In this document: positions 6,203-12,623 of the stretch, piece after piece | Layout of the letters: each line of letters opens with the position of its first letter | How positions within the stretch are numbered: the stretch's first letter is position 1 | NCBI GenBank assembly: GCA_031422915.1 | Contig: JANPEK010000227.1 | Coordinates: 1 to 12,985, forward strand | Length of the DNA stretch: 12,985 nt | Direction of reading: 5' to 3' | Source: JANMEX01 sp031422915 | Lineage (GTDB): Bacteria > Pseudomonadota > Alphaproteobacteria > Rhizobiales > Rhizobiaceae | Translations under genes and position numbers: made by a program | Notes under the pieces: model-generated | The model's database searches: none | What the model was told of the DNA's origin: nothing | The model's input: the letters and a program-made list of their open reading frames with translations, nothing else

Positions 6203-6277
6203 GCCCGGCCAGAAGCGCTCATATTGATCTCTCATGAGCGACATGTCATAACCTCCACGCATAGAAGAACTGCTGTC

Positions 6278-6306
6278 TTGATATTTCAGGTTTCAATTTT
6301 TATTCA
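6278..6306 (+). promoter_or_regulatory. Candidate promoter of the unrecognised 6321-7421 gene
   Basis: TTGATA (6278-6283), a 17-base spacer and TATTCA (6301-6306) lie in AT-rich DNA directly before the gene. A transcript starting about seven bases beyond would leave almost no leader before TTG 6321. Either that start is used leaderless, or a later start (GTG 6336 or ATG 6423) is the real one. Confidence 0.3.
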
Positions 6307-6320
6307 ATAAAAACAATAGT

Positions 6321-7421
6321 TTGGATCATTTCAAAGTGGGCAAGCGAGATCGTGAGCCTGACGCCGGTGAAAAACCCGCCCAGGAGGCTTACAAGCTTTT
6401 GCGGGGCGGCTCTTCCATTTTCATGGAGTTGGACGGCAGGACAGAGGTCATCAAGGGCAAAGAGTTTTCGCCGAAAGACGTGCATGACCATGATGTCAGG
6501 ACTTATTTCTCCGGCAAATTGAAAGTCTTTCACGCTGGCAACAATACTGAAAGACAATACGCGGGAGCGCCATTGCCTGCAAAGCCGATGCAGGACGGTG
6601 CAACGCTCAGTTATCTGCCAGACAAACAGATGTCGTGGACACAAGAAGACCTGGTCGGCCTCAAACTGACCCATGACGAAAAACGAAGATCAGAAAAATC
6701 CGTGCTTGGCGAATCCGCCAATGCCGCACTTGCGCGCGCAGGCATTGCGGAGAAAAAATACTCGCCATGGGCCCATACCATCGCCGATCACCTGAACTTT
6801 TTGGACCGGTTGGACAAGAGCAAAAGGGTTCCCGCGTATGTCGGTGCCAATCAGGTTCACTCGGTGTTCGAAGCCGCTGCGAAAATCTATGCGAAAAAAT
6901 ATGGTTCGATCAAAGTCACGCGGGAACTGGGCGAACCGATAGCGGGAGACAGCGGCTTGCCGTCCACGCTCAAGCTTGGCTTTGCCTTGGACGGCGAGAA
7001 CGGAAGTCTCCATCATTTTATTCATGAACAACCCTATTTCACCAACGCTGGCGGTCGAAGCGGCGATGAAAAGGCGATTGTCAGATTTCTGGAAATCCAG
7101 AAGCGGCGCATCGACGCCGGACTTCCCAGTCTTGCGGATAAAGTGACACCATCGCGGGAAACACGCCGGGAAATCAGCGACGGCAAAGCAGATGACCATT
7201 ACCAGTCGATCGCTGTGAATTTCCTCATCCCGAAATTGCGAACCTTAAGGCTCGGGACAAGGGAAAGCGACAGTCCGTCGGTGTCGTCTGCGGATCGTCA
7301 CTCGAGCGATGACACAGCTTCTGACAGATCGTCACCAGGCAAGCGCCAGCGAACGGACGACGATACGGCAAGCGGACGATCTGCAGAACGCGAACGGTCG
7401 CGTAACCGGGATTCACGATAA
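6321..7421 (+). CDS. Unrecognised protein with arginine-rich disordered C-terminal tail
   Basis: I do not recognise this family. From TTG 6321 it has 366 residues; GTG 6336 and ATG 6423 are alternative starts, and none has a good ribosome binding site. No signal peptide or membrane segment is visible. Residues about 20-300 look globular: SIFMELDGRTEVIKGKEF near 32-49, an Ala- and Lys-rich helical part 130-195, then LHHFIHEQPYF (230-240) and a charged helix EKAIVRFLEIQKRRIDAG (250-267). From about 312 the sequence becomes Ser-, Asp- and Arg-rich with two copies of DDTAS(D/G)RS (330-337, 347-354), a basic GKRQR (340-344) and a final RERSRNR (357-363). Such a positively charged tail resembles type IV secretion signals, so a translocated effector is one possibility. 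It stands alone between a hairpin element and a terminator. Confidence 0.7.
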   Translation: MDHFKVGKRDREPDAGEKPAQEAYKLLRGGSSIFMELDGRTEVIKGKEFSPKDVHDHDVRTYFSGKLKVFHAGNNTERQYAGAPLPAKPMQDGATLSYLPDKQMSWTQEDLVGLKLTHDEKRRSEKSVLGESANAALARAGIAEKKYSPWAHTIADHLNFLDRLDKSKRVPAYVGANQVHSVFEAAAKIYAKKYGSIKVTRELGEPIAGDSGLPSTLKLGFALDGENGSLHHFIHEQPYFTNAGGRSGDEKAIVRFLEIQKRRIDAGLPSLADKVTPSRETRREISDGKADDHYQSIAVNFLIPKLRTLRLGTRESDSPSVSSADRHSSDDTASDRSSPGKRQRTDDDTASGRSAERERSRNRDSR

Positions 7422-7502
7422 CAAGCCAAACGTCATGGCCGTTTCCGGCAAATGTGCAGAGGCTGGGTGGCGCGGGGGAGGGTTCTTGTTTGACCCGGCA
7501 TA

Positions 7503-7545
7503 AACGCGCCTGCACTTCTTTTGAAGGAAGCACAGGCGTGTTTGT
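7503..7545. terminator. Bidirectional rho-independent terminator
   Basis: AACGCGCCTG (7503-7512) pairs with CAGGCGTGTT (7533-7542), ten pairs including one G-T wobble, with extra pairing between CTTC and GAAG in the loop. TTTGTT follows on the plus strand and TTTA on the minus strand. It lies between the convergent 6321-7421 gene and terC and could serve both. Bases 7422-7502 show nothing further. Confidence 0.65.
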
Positions 7546-7567
7546 TGGCTACAGGGATGTGCCTACG

Positions 7568-8545
7568 TCAGCCCTTGCTGATGGTTTTCTCCCGCGTTGC
7601 CCACAGCGAACCAACCACACCAGCGGCCAGAATGCCCAGCGTGATTGTCAGCGACATCATCGGCGGTATCTTGGCGAGGCCCAACATGTCCGCAATGAAG
7701 ATTTTCGAGCCAATGAAAATCAGCACCAGCGCCAGCGCATATTTCAGATACACGAACCGGTCGATCATCGCTGCCAGCGCAAAGTAAAGTGCGCGAAGGC
7801 CGAGGATGGCAAAGATGTTTGACGTGTAGACAATGTATGGATCCGTCGTGATGGCAAAGATCGCCGGGATCGAGTCAACCGCGAAAATCAGGTCGGCAAA
7901 CTCGACCAGCACCAGCGCCAGAAACAGCGGCGTCATGAATGACTTCATTGTGCCGCTGTCATCCTTTTGGCGCACGAAAAAGCGCTCGCCGTGCAACTGG
8001 TCGGTCACCGGAAAGTGCCGCTTCATGTATTTCAGCACCGGATTGTTGGCGACATCATAATGGCTGTCAGCACTCATCAGCATCTTGATGCCGGTGAAGA
8101 TCAGGAAGGCCGCGAAAATATACAGCACCCAGCCAAAGTTTTGAACCACGGCCGCGCCCGCTGCAATCATGATGCCGCGCAGGATGATGACGCCGAGAAT
8201 GCCGTAAAGCAAAACGCGGTGCTGATATTGTTTTGGAATGGCAAAGTAGGAGAAGATCATCGCGATGACGAAGACGTTGTCCATCGCCAGTGACTTTTCG
8301 ATGATAAAGCCGGTCAAATATTCAATACCGGCTTTTTCACCGGATTGAAACCAGATCCAGCCGCCAAAGGCGAGACCCAGCGAGATGTAAAAGGCCGAAA
8401 GCGCCAGGCTTTCGCTGACGCCGATTTCGCGGGATTTTTTGTGAAACAGGCCAAGATCAATGACCAAAAGTACCAAAACAATCGCGATGAACAAGACCCA
8501 CATCCAAACGGGTTTGCCCATCATGTCAACCATGAGGAGTTCCAT
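7568..8545 (-). CDS. TerC/Alx-family integral membrane protein
   Basis: A 325-residue membrane protein of the TerC family, closest in layout to the Alx group. About eight or nine hydrophobic segments are visible, for example residues 14-33, 47-66, 88-104, 113-134, 138-157, 203-232, 242-260, 267-287 and 297-314. The family's intramembrane acidic motifs are present: EKSLAMDNVFV (83-93) with Glu83 and Asp89, and VEFADLIFAVDSIPA (214-228) with Glu215, Asp218 and Asp224. Such proteins are linked to Mn2+ export or metal stress, and to tellurite resistance in ter clusters; no other ter gene is nearby. ATG 8545 (MELLMVDMMG) is preferred because the first hydrophobic segment follows closely. The open frame extends to 8611, over a leader that looks like structured RNA. 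Confidence 0.9.
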   Translation of the reverse strand: MELLMVDMMGKPVWMWVLFIAIVLVLLVIDLGLFHKKSREIGVSESLALSAFYISLGLAFGGWIWFQSGEKAGIEYLTGFIIEKSLAMDNVFVIAMIFSYFAIPKQYQHRVLLYGILGVIILRGIMIAAGAAVVQNFGWVLYIFAAFLIFTGIKMLMSADSHYDVANNPVLKYMKRHFPVTDQLHGERFFVRQKDDSGTMKSFMTPLFLALVLVEFADLIFAVDSIPAIFAITTDPYIVYTSNIFAILGLRALYFALAAMIDRFVYLKYALALVLIFIGSKIFIADMLGLAKIPPMMSLTITLGILAAGVVGSLWATREKTISKG

Positions 8546-8559
8546 AGCATTTGCTCGCA

Positions 8560-8647
8560 CCGGACTTGATGAACCGAAGGGATTGTCAGCGCAATCACAA
8601 GGATCGCCCATCCCAATCCCGCAGCCCCGACATCACGGACTGTCCGG
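8560..8647 (-). ncRNA. Structured 5' leader of terC, candidate metal-sensing riboswitch
   Basis: Three nested complementary pairs are visible in the minus-strand leader: CCGGAC (8647-8642) with GTCCGG (8565-8560), TGATG (8635-8631) with CATCA (8571-8567), and GGGATTG (8620-8614) with CAATCCC (8585-8579). GGAT-gggcg-ATCC lies inside. CTGACAA occurs on the 3' side of the inner stem, and GGGGCTGCGG opens the 5' side. Genes of this family are often governed by the Mn2+-sensing yybP-ykoY riboswitch, whose conserved loops carry similar but not identical words. The structure is well supported; the riboswitch identity is a guess. Confidence 0.4.
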
Positions 8648-8685
8648 CGTCTCCGTCAGAGGGGCCCGGTGCTGCGAACAGATGC

Positions 8686-8714
8686 GAGATGGGAATTGAT
8701 TTTGGCGGTTTCAA
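8686..8714 (-). promoter_or_regulatory. Weak candidate promoter of terC
   Basis: On the minus strand TTGAAA (8714-8709) is followed by a 17-base spacer and CATCTC (8691-8686). It would start transcription about 130 bases before terC, just ahead of the folded leader. The -10 match is poor. In 8715-8890 I see only a 12-base palindrome, aattgcgcaatt (8782-8793), and a small GC hairpin near 8727-8738. Confidence 0.25.
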
Positions 8715-8926
8715 GGGGGTGGTGCGGGGCAAAGCCCGGAGAATTGTGTCAGTGGAGTGTTTAGCGGTTTAATGAGAGTCAAATTGCGCAATTGCAACGT
8801 ATGCCCGAAATAGCCAGAAGTCAGACCGTTTTCGATAATCGCTGACATCCAGATTTTGTGATGATTGGTGGCATTCTGGAAAGGTTCGTCATCGTCGGGC
8901 TTTTTTGCGACGACCCTGTGTATTGG

Positions 8927-9075
8927 ATTTGTGATAGTATGGGTGTGGGCGGGAGCTCGACACGACCCGGGTCTTTGAAGACCGTAGTCTGGCTGGAGAC
9001 CCGCCCACGCTTTGAACCTGAAACCTGAACAGTTGGTGGAAGGCCGCTCACAACGGACCTCGCAGCACAGGAATA
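8927..9075 (+). ncRNA. Predicted bridge (seeker) RNA of the IS110 element
   Basis: GTGGGCGGG (8945-8953) pairs with CCCGCCCAC (9000-9008). Between them GGTCTT-tg-AAGACC (8970-8983) makes a terminal hairpin, leaving an internal loop with 16 bases on each side. This is the layout of the target-binding loop of bridge RNAs. The 5' side holds ACGACCC (8962-8968), identical to the left flank. The 3' side holds AGTCTGG (8986-8992), complementary to the right-flank CCAGGCT with one G-T wobble. A second region, 9009-9075, has ACAGTTG (9029-9035), identical to the element's right end, before a small hairpin AGGCCG-ctcacaa-CGG-A-CCT (9040-9060). RNA ends are not determined. Confidence 0.7.
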
Positions 9076-9081
9076 GGCACC

Positions 9082-10014
9082 ATGATCATACACCCTGAGT
9101 TTGTTGGAATCGATATCTCCAAACACCATCTCGACATCTTTGACGGCGCGTGCGGGAAACCCGAGCGCTTTGACAACACCGACGCTGAGGCCCGTCGGCT
9201 TGCCCGGCGTTTCAAGGCGCAAGGCAGCCGCGTGCTCTTTGAGGCCACGGGCCGCTATGACCGCTGCCTGCGCGAAGCTTTTGTGACGCAGAAACTGGCG
9301 TTTGCCCGCGTCAACCCGGCGCGTGCCCGCGACTTTGCCAGAGCCACAGGCCAAATCGCCAAGACCGATGCCATTGATGCCAGAATGCTGGCCGCCATGG
9401 CCCAGACCCTGTCTCCGGACACGTTTCAACCTGCCTCTGCGGCGCGTCAGGAACTGGCCGATCTGCAATTGCGCCGCGATCAGCTTGTCAGCATGCGGGC
9501 CGATGAGATGGCGCGTCTGGAAGCTCTGGCCAATGCCCGGATCGCCAAAGCCATTGACCGGCACATCCGGCATTTGAGCAAGGAAATCGCCGCCATCGAA
9601 GCCGGGATCGCCGGTCTTCTGGCGCGTGAACAGGATCTTGAGCAAACCGCCAGACAACTGCGCAGCATTCCGGGCATCGGTCCCGTGGCCGCAAGCGTGC
9701 TCATCGCCCTCATGCCCGAACTCGGTCATTGCTCGCAAAACCAGGCTGCGGCGCTGGCAGGCCTTGCTCCCTTCAATGTCGACAGTGGCAAAATGCGTGG
9801 GAAACGGAAAATCAAGGGTGGGCGATCACGCGTCCGCACTGCGCTTTACATGTCCGCAGTCGTCGTCTGCCGCGGCAAAACCCGCTTCGCACACTTCTAC
9901 AAACACCTCATCGAAAAGGGTAAACCTCCAAAACTCGCCCTCATCGCCGTCGCCCGCAAAATCCTCATCACCGCCAATGCACTGCTGCGCGACAACAAGG
10001 AGTTCGCCGCTTGA
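9082..10014 (+). CDS. IS110-family transposase/recombinase
   Basis: A 310-residue IS110-type recombinase, which works with a bridge RNA to join element and target DNA. The N-terminal RuvC-like DEDD domain shows Asp11 (VGIDISK), Glu54 (LFEATG), and Asp96 and Asp99 (KTDAIDA). A coiled region lies at about 120-190. The C-terminal Tnp domain has PGIGPVAASVLIALMPELG (197-215) and the catalytic serine Ser235 in NVDSGK, followed by GGRSRVRTALYMSAV. All expected catalytic residues are present and the frame is unbroken, so the protein could be active. AGGAA lies about nine bases before ATG 9082. The stop is only 14 bases from the proposed right end. Confidence 0.95.
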   Translation: MIIHPEFVGIDISKHHLDIFDGACGKPERFDNTDAEARRLARRFKAQGSRVLFEATGRYDRCLREAFVTQKLAFARVNPARARDFARATGQIAKTDAIDARMLAAMAQTLSPDTFQPASAARQELADLQLRRDQLVSMRADEMARLEALANARIAKAIDRHIRHLSKEIAAIEAGIAGLLAREQDLEQTARQLRSIPGIGPVAASVLIALMPELGHCSQNQAAALAGLAPFNVDSGKMRGKRKIKGGRSRVRTALYMSAVVVCRGKTRFAHFYKHLIEKGKPPKLALIAVARKILITANALLRDNKEFAA

Positions 10015-10144
10015 TCCCAATACAGTTGCCAGGCTTGCGCTGATATAAATTCCAGCCAAATTCCCCGCAGCCACGGTTTTCGCCCTTGCAATTTGTCACC
10101 CGCCCGCCGAATTGATGGGAAACGTGGACTGAGGGGCAATTGCC

Positions 10145-10774
10145 ATGGGTGATCACAAGAAAATACTGGTGCTGTTTGCCCACCCGCGGCTGCAGGCGTC
10201 GGTGGTGCAGAACGCCATGCTGAAGGCGATCCGCGATCTTGATGATGTCACGGTTCGCGATCTTTATGCGACCTATCCGGATTTTCTCATCGACGTTGAC
10301 CGCGAGCAGGACCTGTTGCTCGGCCATGATCTGATCGTCTTCCAGCATCCGTTCTACTGGTACTCCAGTCCGGCCATCATCAAGGAATGGCAGGATTTGG
10401 TTTTGGAAAACGGCTGGGCCTATGGCACCGGCGGCACTGCTCTCAACGGCAAATATTTGATGAACGCCATCTCGACCGGTGGCAACCGTGATGCCTATCG
10501 TGAAGCCGGGCGCAACCGGTTTCCGATTGAGGATTTGCTGCGACCGTTTGACCAGACGGCTCATCTGTGCGGCATGGCCTATCTCGAACCTTTCATCGTC
10601 TATTCCGGCCGGCATATGGATGACGGGCAATTGTCCGGTCATGCCGAGAAATACCGTGACCTGATCACGGGCTTGCGTGACGGGCGGGTCAATCCGCTGA
10701 AGCGCCTTGCTGAAGGGCATGATCTTTCGCCCGCGTTCACCGCTGCCCACAAGGGGAAACGCCATGTATCTTGA
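10145..10774 (+). CDS. kefG: KefG/KefF-like NAD(P)H oxidoreductase, K+ efflux ancillary protein
   Basis: A 209-residue flavodoxin-fold oxidoreductase of the NQO1/KefF-KefG type. Motifs are ILVLFAHPRLQASVVQNAML (residues 7-26) for the FMN site and FQHPFYWYSSPAIIKEWQD (66-84), which is diagnostic for the family. GTGGTALNGK (94-103) and the TGGNRDAY loop (111-118) follow. In enteric bacteria the ancillary subunit binds the cytoplasmic side of KefB or KefC and is needed for full efflux. Here the gene ends 11 bases inside kefB, which mirrors the kefG-kefB arrangement. ATG 10145 is preceded by GAGGGG about eight bases upstream. The IS element ends about 116 bases before it, so its promoter must lie in that short gap or in the element. 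Confidence 0.88.
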   Translation: MGDHKKILVLFAHPRLQASVVQNAMLKAIRDLDDVTVRDLYATYPDFLIDVDREQDLLLGHDLIVFQHPFYWYSSPAIIKEWQDLVLENGWAYGTGGTALNGKYLMNAISTGGNRDAYREAGRNRFPIEDLLRPFDQTAHLCGMAYLEPFIVYSGRHMDDGQLSGHAEKYRDLITGLRDGRVNPLKRLAEGHDLSPAFTAAHKGKRHVS

Positions 10775-12623
10775 CCAGTTTCTCCTCGGTGCCTTTGTCT
10801 ACCTCGCGGCAGCGGTCATCGCCGCGCCGATTGCCACGCGGCTCGGCCTCGGCTCCGTGCTTGGCTATTTGGTAGCCGGCATCGTGATTGGCCCGTCAAT
10901 TGCCGGGTTCATCGGTGGCAGCCAAGGTGAAAGCGTCATGCATTTTGCCGAGTTCGGCGTCATCGTGATGCTCTTCCTCGTTGGCCTTGAATTGCAACCG
11001 TCCAAACTCTGGGAATTGCGGATGCCCATTCTGGGGCTTGGCGGATTGCAGGTTGCCGGTGTCGCCACTGCCATCGGCGCTGCGGTGTTGTGGCTTGGCG
11101 CGGACTGGAAAACGGCGCTGACTGTCGGCCTGATCCTTGCACTGTCCTCCACCGCAATTGTTCTGCAAAGCATGCAAGAGCGCGGGTTGATGAAAACCTC
11201 GGTCGGAAAATCGACCTTCTCGGTGCTGCTGTTTCAGGACATTTCTGTCATTCCGATGCTGGCTTTGCTGCCGGTGCTCGCGGTCGTCACGGCATCTGAT
11301 GATCACAGCAACTCACTGATCTCCAACCTTCCCGCATGGGCGCAGCCGCTGGTGGTTCTTGGCGCGGTTGCCTCCATCATATTGGCCGGGCGCTATCTGA
11401 TGCGACCGCTGTTCCGCTTGGTGGCAGCGACGAAAATCCGCGAAATTTTTGTCGCGTTTGCGTTGCTCATTGTTGTCGGCATCACGCTCTTGATGCAGCA
11501 AGTCGGCCTGTCTGCGGCACTCGGGACATTTCTCGCCGGTGTGGTTCTGGCGGAAAGCGAATACCGGCACGAGTTGGAAATGGATCTGGATCCCTTCAAG
11601 GGCCTGCTGCTTGCAGTGTTTTTCATTTCGGTTGGCGCGGGCATTGATTTCGGGCTGATTGGCGAGAAGCCGATGATGCTCGCGGCACTGGTCGTCGGGT
11701 TTATTCTGGTCAAGCTGGCCGTGCAGTTCGCGCTTGCAAAATTGTACGGCATGGCAAGCGAGGACGCTTCGCGATTTGCCTTTCTGTTGGCGCAGGGCGG
11801 CGAGTTTGCCTTTGTGTTGATCACGTTCGTCACCGGTCTCGGCTTGCTCGGCGTCGATGATGCCGCGTTGCTCGTTGCGGTCGTCGCTGTTTCGATGGCG
11901 TTTGCGCCTCTGCTAATGCTGTTCGACGAAAAAATCATTCAGGCGCGGTTCGCGTCAGCCGGTGAGCAGCGTGAAGCCGATGTCATTGATGAGACCGATG
12001 CGCAGGTCATCATTGCCGGTTATGGCCGGTTTGGCATGACGGTCGGGCGGCTTTTGCAAGCCAATGGATTCAAGTCCGTGGTCCTTGATCATGACACTGA
12101 GCAGATCGATGTGCTGCGCAAGTTTGGCTACAAGTTGTTTTATGGCGATGCGTCCCGCGTTGACCTCTTGGAGGCCGCTGGCGCGCGGGATGCCAAGCTT
12201 CTGGTTGTTGCCGTCGATGACCGCGAAAAGGTCAATGAGATTGTCAATGTTGCGCAGAAGAATTTTCCACACTTAAGGATTTTCGCCCGCGCGTTCGACC
12301 GCGTGCACGCCTATGAATTGATCAACGCCCGTGTCGAACAGCAATATCGCGAGGTGTTCGACGCCTCGGTGCAGATGGCCGAAGACGCGCTGGTCGCTCT
12401 TGGCCGGCACCCTTATGAGGCCCATCGCGCCGCGCTGTTGTTCAAGGCGCACGACAAAGACCTCTTGATCCAGGCTGCGGCCGTTACCGGAGATCGCGAA
12501 GCAATGGTCGACATTGCCCGCAAGGGCAGGGCGGAAATCAACAATGTGCTGGATTCTGACCGGAGCGGCCGCAAGATTTCGTCCGAAACTGCCTGGCAGG
12601 CTGAGGACCGGCCTGATGCCTAA
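10764..12623 (+). CDS. kefB: Glutathione-regulated K+ efflux antiporter, KefB/KefC family
   Basis: A 619-residue monovalent cation/proton antiporter. Residues 1-385 form the CPA2 membrane domain, with FQDI (157-160) and GGEFAFVL (345-352) as family motifs. HELEMDLDPFKG (269-280) matches the KefC regulatory loop, HALESDIEPFKG in E. coli. A KTN/RCK domain begins at AQVIIAGYGRFG (413-424), the nucleotide-binding glycine motif, with the acidic end of strand 2 at VVLDHD (439-444), and runs to about 540. A hydrophilic tail ends the protein. The family releases K+ and acidifies the cytoplasm when glutathione adducts of electrophiles bind, protecting against methylglyoxal-type toxins. ATG 10764 is chosen over an upstream ATG at 10707, since AGGGG precedes it and MYLDQFLLGAF starts the first membrane helix. 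The stop overlaps that of the convergent ABC gene. Confidence 0.94.
   Translation: MYLDQFLLGAFVYLAAAVIAAPIATRLGLGSVLGYLVAGIVIGPSIAGFIGGSQGESVMHFAEFGVIVMLFLVGLELQPSKLWELRMPILGLGGLQVAGVATAIGAAVLWLGADWKTALTVGLILALSSTAIVLQSMQERGLMKTSVGKSTFSVLLFQDISVIPMLALLPVLAVVTASDDHSNSLISNLPAWAQPLVVLGAVASIILAGRYLMRPLFRLVAATKIREIFVAFALLIVVGITLLMQQVGLSAALGTFLAGVVLAESEYRHELEMDLDPFKGLLLAVFFISVGAGIDFGLIGEKPMMLAALVVGFILVKLAVQFALAKLYGMASEDASRFAFLLAQGGEFAFVLITFVTGLGLLGVDDAALLVAVVAVSMAFAPLLMLFDEKIIQARFASAGEQREADVIDETDAQVIIAGYGRFGMTVGRLLQANGFKSVVLDHDTEQIDVLRKFGYKLFYGDASRVDLLEAAGARDAKLLVVAVDDREKVNEIVNVAQKNFPHLRIFARAFDRVHAYELINARVEQQYREVFDASVQMAEDALVALGRHPYEAHRAALLFKAHDKDLLIQAAAVTGDREAMVDIARKGRAEINNVLDSDRSGRKISSETAWQAEDRPDA

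Larger units (their letters stand above)
5867..6244 (-). pseudogene. Short ORF with a strong ribosome binding site, probably a disrupted gene start
   Basis: On the minus strand GGAGG (6256-6252) lies seven bases before ATG 6244, ideal spacing. The frame reads MSLMRDQYERFWPGTEPGDS and then passes through both arms of the hairpin. It goes on to overlap the RHH_4 gene in another frame by about 130 bases. Only the first 15-20 residues look like a plausible native start; the rest is probably non-coding. It may be a gene start cut off by the hairpin element, a leader peptide, or chance. Confidence 0.25.
8917..10028 (+). mobile_element. IS110-family insertion sequence, apparently complete
   Basis: The element contains one intact transposase and a non-coding left end of about 160 bases. 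The proposed limits rest on three agreements. First, TG occurs at 8917-8918 and again at 10027-10028 as the repeated core. Second, TGTATTGG (8919-8926) just inside the left end is the inverse of CCAATACA (10017-10024) near the right end. Third, guide segments of the predicted bridge RNA match the sequences directly outside these limits: ACGACCC (8910-8916) on the left and CCAGGCT (10029-10035) on the right. The length is about 1.1 kb. IS110 elements insert without the target duplication made by DDE elements. It lies between terC and kefG and breaks no gene. Exact ends could shift by one or two bases. Confidence 0.8.

Noticed and set aside
8546..8611. Upstream extension of TerC to 8611
   Set aside because: The extra 22 residues (MGDPCDCADNPFGSSSPVRA) are unlike TerC N-termini and coincide with the leader's paired bases, so ATG 8545 is preferred.
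8782..8793. Palindrome aattgcgcaatt between terC leader and IS
   Set aside because: A perfect 12-base palindrome in a gap, but with no promoter element or second copy to tie it to any gene.
8821..9738. 305-codon minus-strand open frame over the IS element
   Set aside because: It crosses the element boundary and runs antisense to the transposase with its complete catalytic set, so it is a shadow.
9968..10765. 265-codon minus-strand open frame
   Set aside because: Antisense to kefG, crossing the right IS end, with no recognisable protein features.
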